DNA from: Bacteroidota bacterium
GTDB lineage: Bacteria > Bacteroidota > Bacteroidia > Bacteroidales > SZUA-534
Assembly (NCBI GenBank): GCA_003250355.1
Contig: QKGS01000067.1
Location: forward strand, 228,319 to 292,318
Direction: 5' to 3'
Length of the DNA: 64,000 nucleotides
Under the pieces are notes generated by a model. It saw only the letters and a program-made list of their open reading frames with translations, was not told the DNA's origin and searched no databases. The stretch's first letter is position 1. Each line of letters begins with the position of its first letter. Shown here one piece after another: positions 35,745-44,735 of this stretch. The position numbers and the translations under genes were made by a program.

Positions 35745-36125
35745 TTAATTAAATCTTCCCTCACCACACATTCTTATATATTTCTCAATTTCAGGAAAAT
35801 CGAATGGCTTTTTTAAATAATGAACTATCATTTTAGTATCTAGTGCTTCCTGTATATCATCGTTTATATTAAATGCCGTAAGTATAAAATAACTAATATC
35901 GGAATACTTTTCTCTAGCTTTCTTTATAAACTCTAACCCATTCATTTCGGGCATTTTAAAATCACTTATTACCACTATAATTCCGGTAACATCTCTGAGC
36001 ATATCAAGACCTTCCATTCCCGACTCTGCTATGAAAACATTGAACTTTCTGGAAAAACCCGCTTTAAATAACATTAAATTGTCAACATTATCGTCAACAT
36101 ATAATACATTTATATCATTGCTCAT
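35745..36125 (-). CDS. Single-domain response regulator
   Basis: 126 residues, CheY-like receiver without an output domain. Key residues are D11/D12, phospho-acceptor D55 in ISDFKMPEMNG, T83 (ILTA) and K105-K106 (LKKPF). It probably relays phosphate from a hybrid histidine kinase or forms part of a phosphorelay. No kinase gene is adjacent, so it is an orphan. It stands between two terminator-bounded genes. Confidence 0.95.
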   Translation of the reverse strand: MSNDINVLYVDDNVDNLMLFKAGFSRKFNVFIAESGMEGLDMLRDVTGIIVVISDFKMPEMNGLEFIKKAREKYSDISYFILTAFNINDDIQEALDTKMIVHYLKKPFDFPEIEKYIRMCGEGRFN

Positions 36126-36190
36126 GGTAAATCAATTTTAAAACATTTTATAAAGATAACAAATTGTCAAAAAAGAAAATATCTATTTTG

Positions 36191-36226
36191 ACAAAAAAAG
36201 AAAGCCGAAACAAACGCTTCGGCTTT
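36191..36226 (-). terminator. Terminator after carB
   Basis: AAAGCCGAA (36201-36209) and TTCGGCTTT (36218-36226); on the minus strand followed by a T-run with one C. Confidence 0.8.
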
Positions 36227-36250
36227 TATGGTTAAGTATTTGTAAAAATA

Positions 36251-39200
36251 CTATTTATACTCATCCCAGCTCTTTATCTCTAAATCATCAACCGATAATT
36301 TACAGAACGATGTAATAAATGCACTTGCAAGGCGAGCATTTGTTACCAATGGAATATTGTAATCAACTGCACTACGACGAATGGTATAGTCGTTAGCAAG
36401 TTCATTCGATGTTAAATCTTTTGGAATATTTACAACCAAATCAATTTTCTTATCTCTCATATAGTCAAGAACATTTGGCTCCTTTTTCTCATCGGGCCAA
36501 TGAAGCATTGTCGATTCTACGCCATTACGCGCTAAAAACTCCGATGTTCCTTTTGTTGCATACAGATTGTAACCTTTTTCTACCAAAAGCTTTGAAGCCT
36601 CAAGCAATTCAACTTTTGAACGGGTTGGCCCTGTACTTAACATTATGTTTTTCTTTGGTATTTTGTATCCTACCGATAACATTGACTTAAGAATAGCTTC
36701 ATAATAGCTGTCTCCGATACAACCAACCTCTCCGGTACTCGACATATCGACACCTAAAACAGGGTCAGCTTTTGCTAAACGCGAGAAACTAAATTGAGGT
36801 GCTTTAACTCCAATATATTCAAGGTCAAATGTCGATTTATCGAGTTTCTCAACATCTTCGCCTAGCATAACACGTGTTGCCATTTCAATAAGGTTGTACT
36901 TAAGAACTTTTGATACAAACGGAAAACTACGCGAAGCACGTAAATTACACTCAATAACTTTAATATCGTTATCCTTAGCCAGTAACTGCATATTGAAAGG
37001 GCCTGTAATATTAAGTTCCTTAGCAATTGCTCGGCTTATTTTCTTAATTCTTCGTACTGTTTCGAAATATATTTTCTGAGGAGGGAATACAATAGTTGCA
37101 TCACCTGAGTGAACCCCTGCAAACTCTACGTGTTCCGAAATAGCATAACCAATCATTTCACCGTTATTTGCAACAGCATCAATCTCTATCTCTTTTGCTT
37201 GCTCAATAAATTCAGAAACTACTACGGGGTGTTGCTTCGATACTTTAGCTGCAAGAGTTAAGAAATGCTCCATCTCTTCCTTGTTCGATACTACGTTCAT
37301 TGCAGCACCTGAGAGTACGTAACTTGGACGTATAAGAACAGGGAATCCTACCTTGTCAACAAAAGCATAAATATCGTCTATGCTTGTAAGCTCACTCCAA
37401 CGGGGTTGGTCTATGCCAAGCTTATCGAGCATACTTGAAAATTTGTTTCTATCCTCGGCTCGGTCAATTGAAAGAGGCGATGTTCCAAGAATATTCACAT
37501 TTTGCTTATGCATACGTAAAGCTAAGTTGTTAGGTATCTGACCTCCGGTTGATACTATAACACCTTTAGGTTGCTCTAAATCGTAAACATCGAGTACTCG
37601 CTCCATTGTTAGTTCATCGAAATAGAGTCGGTCGCAGGTATCGTAATCGGTACTTACTGTTTCAGGGTTATAGTTAATCATTATAGAACGTAACCCCTTT
37701 TTACTAATGGTTTGAAGTGCATTTACCCCACACCAGTCGAACTCTACACTCGACCCAATGCGATAAGCTCCTGAACCAAGTACAATTACTGACTTATCAT
37801 CATGTTGAAACTCTATATCGTGAGCCGAGCCTGAATAAGTCATGTACAAATAGTTGGTTTGTGCAGGATATTCAGCTGCAAGAGTATCTATTTGCTTTAC
37901 ATAAGGTACAAGTCCTTTCGACTTGCGATATTCACGAAAAGCTAACATATCTGGTTCTATTTCACTTGATGCGCTCCCTTTAATTGCTCGTGCTATTTGA
38001 AAGTCGGAAAACCCAAACACTTTAGCTTGTTTTAATAAATCGAAAGGTGTACTATCGAATGTATCGTATTTAGCAAGTTCTTTGTCTAAGTTGTTTATTC
38101 CTTCAAGCTTATGTAGGAACCACTTATCAATTCTTGTTAATTCATGTATTTTATCAATGCTGTATCCTGCTTCAAGGGCAAGCTGGATAGCAAAAATTCG
38201 CATATCGGTAGGTTTTGCCAACTCTTCGTCAACCGAATCGAAGTTTATTTCGTGATTACCAACAAAACCGTGCATTCCCTGCCCTATCATACGAAGTCCT
38301 TTTTGTATAGCCTCCTCAAAATTACGTCCGATAGCCATTACCTCACCTACCGACTTCATTGAACTACCAATTTGCTTCGATACTCCTTCGAACTTACCTA
38401 AATCCCAACGAGGTATTTTACAAACTACATAGTCAAGAGCAGGCTCAAAAAATGCTGATGTTGTCTTAGTTACAGAGTTTTTAAGTTCGTGTAACCCATA
38501 ACCTAAACCTAGCTTTGCGGCAACAAATGCTAATGGATAACCTGTTGCTTTTGAAGCTAATGCCGACGAACGCGATAAACGGGCATTAACCTCAATTACA
38601 CGATAATCTTCAGAATAAGGGTCTAAAGCGTACTGAACGTTACACTCCCCCACAATTCCAATATGGCGAATAATTCTAATGGCCAACTCACGCAGCTTAT
38701 GGTATTCTGAATTTGAAAGTGTTTGCGATGGTGCAACTACGATACTCTCACCTGTGTGAATTCCAAGCGGGTCGAAGTTTTCCATATTACAAACAGTAAT
38801 ACAGTTATCGTATTTGTCGCGAACAACTTCGTATTCAACTTCTTTCCAACCCTTTAACGATTCCTCAACAAGAACCTGAGGTGAAAATGAGAATGCATTT
38901 TTACAAAGAGTTTCTAATTCTTCATCGTTCTTACAGAATCCTGAACCTAAACCTCCAAGTGCATATGCGGCTCTAATAATAACCGGATAACCTATTTTCT
39001 TAACTGCCACAAATGCCTCTTCCATATTATTGGCAGCAATACTACGTGCAGTACTTACATTTATTTGATTAAGCTTTTGTACAAATAAGTCGCGGTCTTC
39101 GGTATCTTTAATAGCCTGAACCGGAGTACCCATTACCTTAATGTTGTATTTTTTCAAAATACCTTTATCTTCCAAGTCGATACCACAGTTAAGAGCTGTT

Positions 39201-39472
39201 TGTCCACCAAATGCAAGCAGAATTCCTTGTGGGCTTTCCTTTTGAATAACTTTTTCAACAAATTCAGCTGTAACAGGTAAGAAATAAACCTTATCGGCAA
39301 TATTGTCCGATGTTTGAACAGTTGCAATATTTGGGTTAATAAGAACAGTTTCAACACCCTCTTCGCGAAGAGCTTTTAATGCCTGAGAGCCTGAATAATC
39401 GAACTCACCTGCTTCTCCAATTTTTAGGGCTCCTGACCCTAAAACAATTACTTTTTTTACTTCCTGGTTCAT
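36251..39472 (-). CDS. carB: Carbamoyl-phosphate synthase large subunit
   Basis: 1073 residues, full length. It makes carbamoyl phosphate from bicarbonate, ammonia and two ATP for arginine and pyrimidine synthesis. Two homologous ATP-grasp halves: the first begins with GSGALKIGEAGEFDYSG (about 12), the second with VIVLGSGAYRIGSSVEFDW (about 560). The C-terminal 130 residues form the MGS-like allosteric domain (TGPTRSKVELLEASKLL, then MRDKKIDLVVNIP). It receives ammonia from CarA, six bases upstream. Transcribed with argR and carA. Operon order suggests arginine control. Confidence 0.98.
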   Translation of the reverse strand: MNQEVKKVIVLGSGALKIGEAGEFDYSGSQALKALREEGVETVLINPNIATVQTSDNIADKVYFLPVTAEFVEKVIQKESPQGILLAFGGQTALNCGIDLEDKGILKKYNIKVMGTPVQAIKDTEDRDLFVQKLNQINVSTARSIAANNMEEAFVAVKKIGYPVIIRAAYALGGLGSGFCKNDEELETLCKNAFSFSPQVLVEESLKGWKEVEYEVVRDKYDNCITVCNMENFDPLGIHTGESIVVAPSQTLSNSEYHKLRELAIRIIRHIGIVGECNVQYALDPYSEDYRVIEVNARLSRSSALASKATGYPLAFVAAKLGLGYGLHELKNSVTKTTSAFFEPALDYVVCKIPRWDLGKFEGVSKQIGSSMKSVGEVMAIGRNFEEAIQKGLRMIGQGMHGFVGNHEINFDSVDEELAKPTDMRIFAIQLALEAGYSIDKIHELTRIDKWFLHKLEGINNLDKELAKYDTFDSTPFDLLKQAKVFGFSDFQIARAIKGSASSEIEPDMLAFREYRKSKGLVPYVKQIDTLAAEYPAQTNYLYMTYSGSAHDIEFQHDDKSVIVLGSGAYRIGSSVEFDWCGVNALQTISKKGLRSIMINYNPETVSTDYDTCDRLYFDELTMERVLDVYDLEQPKGVIVSTGGQIPNNLALRMHKQNVNILGTSPLSIDRAEDRNKFSSMLDKLGIDQPRWSELTSIDDIYAFVDKVGFPVLIRPSYVLSGAAMNVVSNKEEMEHFLTLAAKVSKQHPVVVSEFIEQAKEIEIDAVANNGEMIGYAISEHVEFAGVHSGDATIVFPPQKIYFETVRRIKKISRAIAKELNITGPFNMQLLAKDNDIKVIECNLRASRSFPFVSKVLKYNLIEMATRVMLGEDVEKLDKSTFDLEYIGVKAPQFSFSRLAKADPVLGVDMSSTGEVGCIGDSYYEAILKSMLSVGYKIPKKNIMLSTGPTRSKVELLEASKLLVEKGYNLYATKGTSEFLARNGVESTMLHWPDEKKEPNVLDYMRDKKIDLVVNIPKDLTSNELANDYTIRRSAVDYNIPLVTNARLASAFITSFCKLSVDDLEIKSWDEYK

Positions 39473-39478
39473 ATCCTG

Positions 39479-40555
39479 TTACTTATTTTCTTTAATCAAA
39501 TTGATAAAATGCTCGAATAAAAATGCTGTATCAGTAGGGCCTCCCGAAGCTTCAGGGTGAAACTGAGTAGCAAAGAATGGTTTTGTTTTATGCTTAATAC
39601 CTTCACAAGTATTATCGTTAAGGTTTAAGAAATATGGTTCCCATTCTCCTTTAAGTTTATTGTGGTCTACCGCATATCCGTGGTTTTGCGATGTAATATA
39701 ACACCGGCTGGTTGTAACATCCATAACCGGCTGATTATGACTACGGTGTCCATATTTAAGCTTATATGTTTCAGCTCCTGCCGCAATGCCCAATAACTGG
39801 CTACCTAAACAAATTCCAAACACAGGTTTTTCTCCTTTAAGCGCTTCACCTATTTGGTCTGAAGCCACTTTACAAATTGAAGGGTCACCCGGGCCGTTAC
39901 TTATAAATAAGCCGTCGTATTCCTCTTTGGAATAATCGTAATTCCAAGGTACTCTAATGACAGTAGTATCATATTTTAGTAAACAACGGATAATATTGTG
40001 CTTTACTCCACAATCAACCATCATTATTTTAAGGCTTCCGTTTCCGTAAACTTTTTTCTCTTTAACACTTACCTGATCTACCAAATTATCTTTGTTAGGA
40101 TCATACCACTCTACGTCGTTATCAATAATTATTTTACCTAGCATTGAGCCCGACTCTCTCAGTATTTTTGTAAGCTCGCGGGTGTCTATTCCAAAAATAC
40201 CCGGCACCTTGCTCTTAATAAGCCAATCGCTTAAACTTCCCTCTGCATTCCAGTGGCTATACTCATATGAATAGTCAGATATTATAAGACCTGTAATGTG
40301 CATCTGATCAGATTCATAATACTTATACATATCGTGTTCTACTTCTGTTTTTGGAACCCCATAATTACCTATAAGTGGATAGGTAGACACTAATATCTGT
40401 CCTTTGTAAGAAGGGTCGGTAAGACTCTCAGGATAGCCTGTCATAGCTGTATTAAAAACTACTTCTCCTGCTACTGAACCTTCGTATCCGAACGACCAAC
40501 CTGAAAATTCTTTACCATTTTCCAGAACCAATCTGGCGCTACGAGCATTTGTCAT
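39479..40555 (-). CDS. carA: Carbamoyl-phosphate synthase small subunit
   Basis: 358 residues. Glutamine amidotransferase that feeds ammonia to CarB. N-terminal domain VFNTAMTGYPESLTDPSYKGQ, then class I GATase with the nucleophile Cys in PVFGICLGSQLLG and catalytic His/Glu in FHPEASGG. Only 12 bases separate it from argR and six from carB, so the three form one operon. Confidence 0.98.
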   Translation of the reverse strand: MTNARSARLVLENGKEFSGWSFGYEGSVAGEVVFNTAMTGYPESLTDPSYKGQILVSTYPLIGNYGVPKTEVEHDMYKYYESDQMHITGLIISDYSYEYSHWNAEGSLSDWLIKSKVPGIFGIDTRELTKILRESGSMLGKIIIDNDVEWYDPNKDNLVDQVSVKEKKVYGNGSLKIMMVDCGVKHNIIRCLLKYDTTVIRVPWNYDYSKEEYDGLFISNGPGDPSICKVASDQIGEALKGEKPVFGICLGSQLLGIAAGAETYKLKYGHRSHNQPVMDVTTSRCYITSQNHGYAVDHNKLKGEWEPYFLNLNDNTCEGIKHKTKPFFATQFHPEASGGPTDTAFLFEHFINLIKENK

Positions 40556-40567
40556 TTATCTAAGTAT

Positions 40568-41050
40568 TTATTTCAATTTATTTTCCAATTCAGGGAACTT
40601 TTCAATAAGCTCCTTTTTAACATCGCTATGCGAAAATTTTTCGCGTATTACAAAAAATATAGTATCATCGCCGGCAATTGTTCCTGCCAACGATTTCAAT
40701 TTTCTCGAATCAATTGCTGCCGATATAGTGCTTGAGAATGCAGGTATTGTTTTTATAACACCCATATTAGCCGATAACTCCACTGATATTAACCCGTTTA
40801 AAATATTGCTTGACCCTGAAAAGTCAGACATTGATGCTGAAACCGAACTATTAGGCAAAACATACTGATAAGTGCCGTCGGTAGAGGGTACTTTTGCTAT
40901 TTTCAACTTTTTTAAATCTCGGGAAAGGGTTGCTTGTGTAACTGCAAAACCTTGGGAAAGTAGAGTTTTGAGCAGCTGTTCTTGCGAGGTAACCTGCTCA
41001 TTCTGAATGATGTCTGAAATATGCGCTAACCGCTGATTTTTACTCTCCAT
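40568..41050 (-). CDS. argR: Arginine repressor
   Basis: 160 residues from the ATG at 41050. A further in-frame ATG exists at 41080, but it falls at the transcription start and the operator covers codons 1-7 of that longer frame, so I prefer 41050, where MESKNQRL matches ArgR N-termini. N-terminal winged helix with QATLSRDLKKLKIAKVP (recognition helix SRDL). C-terminal arginine-binding domain with GTIAGDDTIFFVIR (GDD motif). It represses arginine genes with L-arginine bound. Heads the carAB operon. Confidence 0.93.
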   Translation of the reverse strand: MESKNQRLAHISDIIQNEQVTSQEQLLKTLLSQGFAVTQATLSRDLKKLKIAKVPSTDGTYQYVLPNSSVSASMSDFSGSSNILNGLISVELSANMGVIKTIPAFSSTISAAIDSRKLKSLAGTIAGDDTIFFVIREKFSHSDVKKELIEKFPELENKLK

Positions 41051-41062
41051 CCAATGCGCTTT

Positions 41063-41081
41063 AATGAATTTTTCATTCATT
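41063..41081 (-). promoter_or_regulatory. ARG-box-like operator at the argR start
   Basis: AATGAAT-TTTTC-ATTCATT (plus strand) has perfect 7-base arms and resembles the ARG box core TGAAT-N4-ATTCA with one extra spacer base. It sits between the predicted transcription start (about 41083) and ATG 41050, so ArgR bound here would block its own operon. Confidence 0.65.
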
Positions 41082-41088
41082 CAGGATG

Positions 41089-41119
41089 CAAAACTACACA
41101 AATAATTAATGCTTACAAA
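41089..41119 (-). promoter_or_regulatory. Promoter of the argR-carAB operon
   Basis: On the minus strand TTTG (41119-41116), 19 bases, TAGTTTTG (41096-41089). Full match to the -33/-7 consensus. Confidence 0.75.
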
Positions 41120-41152
41120 ATGATTTTTAAAGATTCAGAGTAAAAATGACAA

Positions 41153-41683
41153 TTACCAACCCATTCCGTCATCTTCGGGTGCATTTGGGTCGGGTTTATG
41201 TTTTTCTTTTAGGTCGTCGATATATTGCTTTGCTCTATCTTGCTCTGTATTTTTAAATAAGGTTAAAAACCGTTTTATTGGGTTAGGTTCATATGTTTCC
41301 TCTAAATACCTAATTGCTGTTTTCCCATTTACATCGGCAATTGTAATACTACGCATAAGCTGCTTGCCATGTGGGTCAAATATTATTCTTACATAGTCTT
41401 TTTCCGATAATCGTTGAACCATCCAAAGAACGGTGTCACCATCTTTGAAATGTTCAACCCAAGCTTCTTGTCCATCTATTGAAGGGTGTTGAATTATTGT
41501 ATCAATATCGGTTCGCCAAGCTGATTCTTCATAATGATTAGCAATATCAGCAAGAATAAAAAAATACATTTTATCAATAATATCCATCTCTGTTACCATT
41601 CTGTTCTTAGGTATTATCAGACCTACTAACAAAGGCAGCAGCAATACTATTATTACTACTAATATGATTCTTTTTTTACCCAT
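41153..41683 (-). CDS. Membrane-anchored protein, possibly SRPBCC-like
   Basis: 176 residues from ATG 41683; an upstream GTG at 41695 adds four residues. One N-terminal transmembrane segment (IILVVIIVLLLPLLVGLIIP) anchors a soluble domain of about 110 residues with alternating beta strands (VLWMVQRLSEKDYVRIIFD, then GKTAIRYLEETYEPNPIKRF), reminiscent of Bet v1/SRPBCC membrane proteins. The C-terminus is Pro/Asp-rich. The family is only suggested. It lies upstream of the argR operon on the same strand, with its own spacing. Confidence 0.6.
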   Translation of the reverse strand: MGKKRIILVVIIVLLLPLLVGLIIPKNRMVTEMDIIDKMYFFILADIANHYEESAWRTDIDTIIQHPSIDGQEAWVEHFKDGDTVLWMVQRLSEKDYVRIIFDPHGKQLMRSITIADVNGKTAIRYLEETYEPNPIKRFLTLFKNTEQDRAKQYIDDLKEKHKPDPNAPEDDGMGW

Positions 41684-41867
41684 CTTGCTATTCACTTATA
41701 TTTGACAATTATACAATGGACTTCTATAAAATTACAAAAAATATGTTACAGTATAAACCATAACTCTTTGAAATAATAATGTTTATGTGTTTTTTTTACA
41801 AATGCCCATATTATTATGACAGAATATCACAAACAATAAATGTCAATATTTATTTTAAGTTATACAA

Positions 41868-41892
41868 AATAAAAATGGGACTTCTGCCCCAT
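41868..41892 (-). terminator. Terminator after the 89-residue protein gene
   Basis: On the minus strand ATGGG-GCAGAAGT-CCCAT is followed by TTTTATTTT. Confidence 0.6.
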
Positions 41893-41918
41893 TAAATTTA
41901 TGTGTTTATATACAATAA

Positions 41919-42188
41919 TTACTTATTAATAAGATTTCTAAGTTTTACAAATATTTGATCTGCTCCTGTTAACAGTTCTTTTCTAATGCTTCTGTAATAA
42001 GCTGCACTATTATCATCAGGATGATTAATTTTTGAAATCAGCTTATTCCTTAATGCAACTGCCTCTTCAACAAGAGCAATAACTGCATCTTTGTTTTCAG
42101 GGTGTAATGACATATATGTATTACAATCAGATATTACTTCAAATGCAAGATAATTTACTTCATTTTTAATATCACGTATTTTAGCCAT
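41919..42188 (-). CDS. Small helical protein of unknown function
   Basis: 89 residues, no signal peptide and no transmembrane segment. It is helix-rich and highly charged (start MAKIRDIKNEVNYLAFEVIS, then EEAVALRNKLISKINHP). Its length and composition match short conserved Bacteroidales hypotheticals. A 46-base spacer separates its start from the divergent pssA -7 box region. Ends in a terminator. No function can be assigned. Confidence 0.7.
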   Translation of the reverse strand: MAKIRDIKNEVNYLAFEVISDCNTYMSLHPENKDAVIALVEEAVALRNKLISKINHPDDNSAAYYRSIRKELLTGADQIFVKLRNLINK

Positions 42189-42241
42189 AATTCAATATTT
42201 TAGTTGTTCACGAATATAAAATATTATTCTTAAATAAATTA

Positions 42242-42249
42242 TACATTTG
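42242..42249 (+). promoter_or_regulatory. -7 box for pssA
   Basis: TACATTTG, exact consensus, 17 bases before the pssA ATG. No clear -33 element. Confidence 0.55.
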
Positions 42250-42266
42250 CCATAAAAAAGAGCAAT

Positions 42267-43013
42267 ATGATTATTATAAAAATAACAAAGCAGATTCCTA
42301 ATGCTATAACTCTTCTGAATGTATTAGCAGGTTGTTTTTCAATAGTATTTGCATTTGATGGAAGTATATACACTGCGGGTATTTTAATATTTGCAGCAGC
42401 TGTTTTTGACTTTGCCGATGGCCTTACTGCCAGATTACTAAATGCATATTCTGAGTTGGGCAAGCAGCTCGATTCACTAGCCGATGCAATAAGCTTCGGG
42501 GTAGCTCCTTCTGTAATTGGCTTCTTGCTATTAAAAAACGCAATGAATATTAATACCTACTATGCATTGCTTCCATTGCAACAAAAAACTTTACTTACAA
42601 TACCATTTATTATGGCACTATTTTCGGTACTACGCCTTGCTAAATTTAATATTGACAGCAGGCAAACCGACTCTTTTATTGGCTTACCAACTCCGGCAAA
42701 TGCTATAATGTGGGCTTCGTTTCCTATTGCAATTACACTTAATGCCGAAAACTTAATTTTTAAAGTATTATTGTTGCCTCAAACAATAATAGGTCTATCT
42801 GTTTTAATGTCGGTATTGTTGGTTTCAAACATATCATTATTTTCATTGAAGTTTAAATCATTGTCATTTACACAAAATAAAATTCGCTATATATTTTTAG
42901 CTCTTTGCATAATTTCATTCATTGTGTTCAAATTTTACAGTATTCCTGTAATCTTATTATTGTATATTATTCTTTCACTTTTTTCTGTAAAAAAGACTAA
43001 CCTAATTTTATGA
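42267..43013 (+). CDS. pssA: CDP-diacylglycerol-serine O-phosphatidyltransferase
   Basis: 248 residues, integral membrane. It makes phosphatidylserine from CDP-diacylglycerol and serine, the route to phosphatidylethanolamine. The CDP-alcohol motif is perfect: D-x2-DG-x2-AR-x8-G-x3-D-x3-D, from DFADGLTARLLNAY through LDSLAD (about 52-77). About seven hydrophobic segments, with TM-like C-terminal helices (ILLLYIILSLFSV). Followed by a separate gene with its own leader, so it may be alone in its transcript. Confidence 0.93.
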   Translation: MIIIKITKQIPNAITLLNVLAGCFSIVFAFDGSIYTAGILIFAAAVFDFADGLTARLLNAYSELGKQLDSLADAISFGVAPSVIGFLLLKNAMNINTYYALLPLQQKTLLTIPFIMALFSVLRLAKFNIDSRQTDSFIGLPTPANAIMWASFPIAITLNAENLIFKVLLLPQTIIGLSVLMSVLLVSNISLFSLKFKSLSFTQNKIRYIFLALCIISFIVFKFYSIPVILLLYIILSLFSVKKTNLIL

Positions 43014-43120
43014 ATTAGTGCATTTTTTCCTTTATCAGAATAAATATTACCGGCAAATATTTTAAATATATTTAGCAAATAAATTTTTATATTTAAGCTT
43101 TACACCTATAAAGAATTATT

Positions 43121-44641
43121 ATGCCTATAATCCGTTCAATAGTAAACTGGGGTACGCTAAAGCGAATGAACGACATAGATCTTTTTCGCAAGTATCCGGC
43201 TGATATTCAAAGAGAAACACTTCATCACCTTATTGAAAAAGCTACTGATACCGAATGGGGATTTAAACATAATTTCGGTTCAATACGTTCTGTTACCGAT
43301 TTTAAAAATAATGTCCCTTTGCAACATTACGAGGATATAAAACCTTATGTAGACAGGCTTAGAGAGGGTGAAAAAAACCTATTGTGGCCGGGAGAGATAA
43401 AGTGGTTTGCAAAATCGTCGGGAACAACAGGTAATAAGAGCAAATTTATTCCGGTTAGTAAAGAAGCACTGGAATTATGCCATTTTCAGGGAGGTAAAGA
43501 TGTAATGTACTTTTATCACCACAATAGCCCTGAAACAAAATTACTTAAAGGCAAAGGTTTAATTATTGGCGGAAGCCACCAGATAAATAATTTCAGCAAC
43601 GAGTCGTATTTTGGTGATTTATCTGCCATACTAATTGAAAATATGCCTTTCTATGCTTCAATTTTACGAACTCCAAAAGCATCAATTGCGTTGCTCGACA
43701 ATTGGGAAGAGAAGCTGGAAAAAATGGCAAATGCTACCATTAAAGATAATGTAACAAGTATTTCAGGTGTTCCGTCGTGGACAATGGTTTTGCTAAACAA
43801 AATACTTGACATAACCGGCAAAACCAATATAATGGATGTATGGCCTAACCTTGAATTGTTTATTCACGGTGGCGTAAGTTTTACTCCTTACCGAAATCAA
43901 TTCAAGCGAATGATAGACAATGCAAATATGCAGTATATGGAAACATATAATGCTTCAGAGGGGTTCTTTGGAGTTCAGGATAATCCTAATGATAATAGTA
44001 TGATGTTTCTGCTTGATTTGGGAATATTCTATGAATTTATACCTGCTGCTGAAGTATTTAACAACAAACCAACAGTACTGAGCATTGACGAAGTTGAAAC
44101 AAACAAAAACTATGCAGTAGTAATTTCAACCAATTCCGGTTTGTGGCGGTACATAATTGGCGATACTGTTAAATTTACAAGTAAGTACCCGCACAAATTT
44201 GTGATAACAGGAAGGACAAAACATTTTATAAATGCATTTGGAGAGGAACTAATAGTTGATAATGCAGACAAGGCATTAAAAATTGCATGTAGGAAAACCA
44301 ATGCCGAAGTATTTGAATATACTGCGGCTCCTGTTTATATGGATATTGACAAGAAAGGTGCGCATGAATGGCTAATAGAATTTGAAAAAAAACCAACCAA
44401 CCTCGACTATTTTATATATGTATTCGACGAAGCTCTTAAATCGGTTAACTCCGACTATGAAGCAAAACGCTTTAATAGCTATACGCTTGGAATGCCGATA
44501 ATTCACTGCTTAGAAAAAGGCACTTTTCACAAGTGGCTGCAAAAAAAAGGCAAACTTGGCGGTCAACATAAAGTACCCCGACTTAGCAATAACAGGGAAT
44601 ATGTTGATGAAATATTAAGCGAAATAAAAATTAAAGTTTAA
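43121..44641 (+). CDS. GH3-family acyl-adenylate-forming enzyme
   Basis: 506 residues. GH3 (auxin-conjugase-like) fold, member of the ANL superfamily. Motifs: WFAKSSGTTGNKSKFIPVS is the ATP-phosphate loop, SGVPSWTMVLL and ELFIHGGVSFTPY follow, then VISTNSGLWRYIIGDTVKFT and GRTKHFINAFGEEL in the C-terminal part. In plants GH3 conjugates amino acids to hormones; bacterial GH3 proteins have unknown substrates. It lies upstream of a radical SAM gene that carries its own promoter, so co-transcription is not clear. Confidence 0.92.
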   Translation: MPIIRSIVNWGTLKRMNDIDLFRKYPADIQRETLHHLIEKATDTEWGFKHNFGSIRSVTDFKNNVPLQHYEDIKPYVDRLREGEKNLLWPGEIKWFAKSSGTTGNKSKFIPVSKEALELCHFQGGKDVMYFYHHNSPETKLLKGKGLIIGGSHQINNFSNESYFGDLSAILIENMPFYASILRTPKASIALLDNWEEKLEKMANATIKDNVTSISGVPSWTMVLLNKILDITGKTNIMDVWPNLELFIHGGVSFTPYRNQFKRMIDNANMQYMETYNASEGFFGVQDNPNDNSMMFLLDLGIFYEFIPAAEVFNNKPTVLSIDEVETNKNYAVVISTNSGLWRYIIGDTVKFTSKYPHKFVITGRTKHFINAFGEELIVDNADKALKIACRKTNAEVFEYTAAPVYMDIDKKGAHEWLIEFEKKPTNLDYFIYVFDEALKSVNSDYEAKRFNSYTLGMPIIHCLEKGTFHKWLQKKGKLGGQHKVPRLSNNREYVDEILSEIKIKV

Positions 44642-44723
44642 GCCTCTTTATATATAAATATTGTTGCTTATTTTATTGAACATTTCCAATTAATAGTTGT
44701 ATCACTCTTTTAAACTCATTTTT

Positions 44724-44731
44724 TACTTTTG
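44724..44731 (+). promoter_or_regulatory. -7 box of the radical SAM gene
   Basis: TACTTTTG, exact consensus. The GTG start at 44736 is four bases downstream, implying a leaderless transcript. A TTG at 44697 is a little farther away (24 bases) than usual. Confidence 0.5.
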
Positions 44732-44735
44732 TAAA

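Noticed and set aside
41051..41080. ATG 41080 as the argR start
   Set aside because: It lies at about +3 of the predicted transcript and its codons are the ARG-box-like palindrome.
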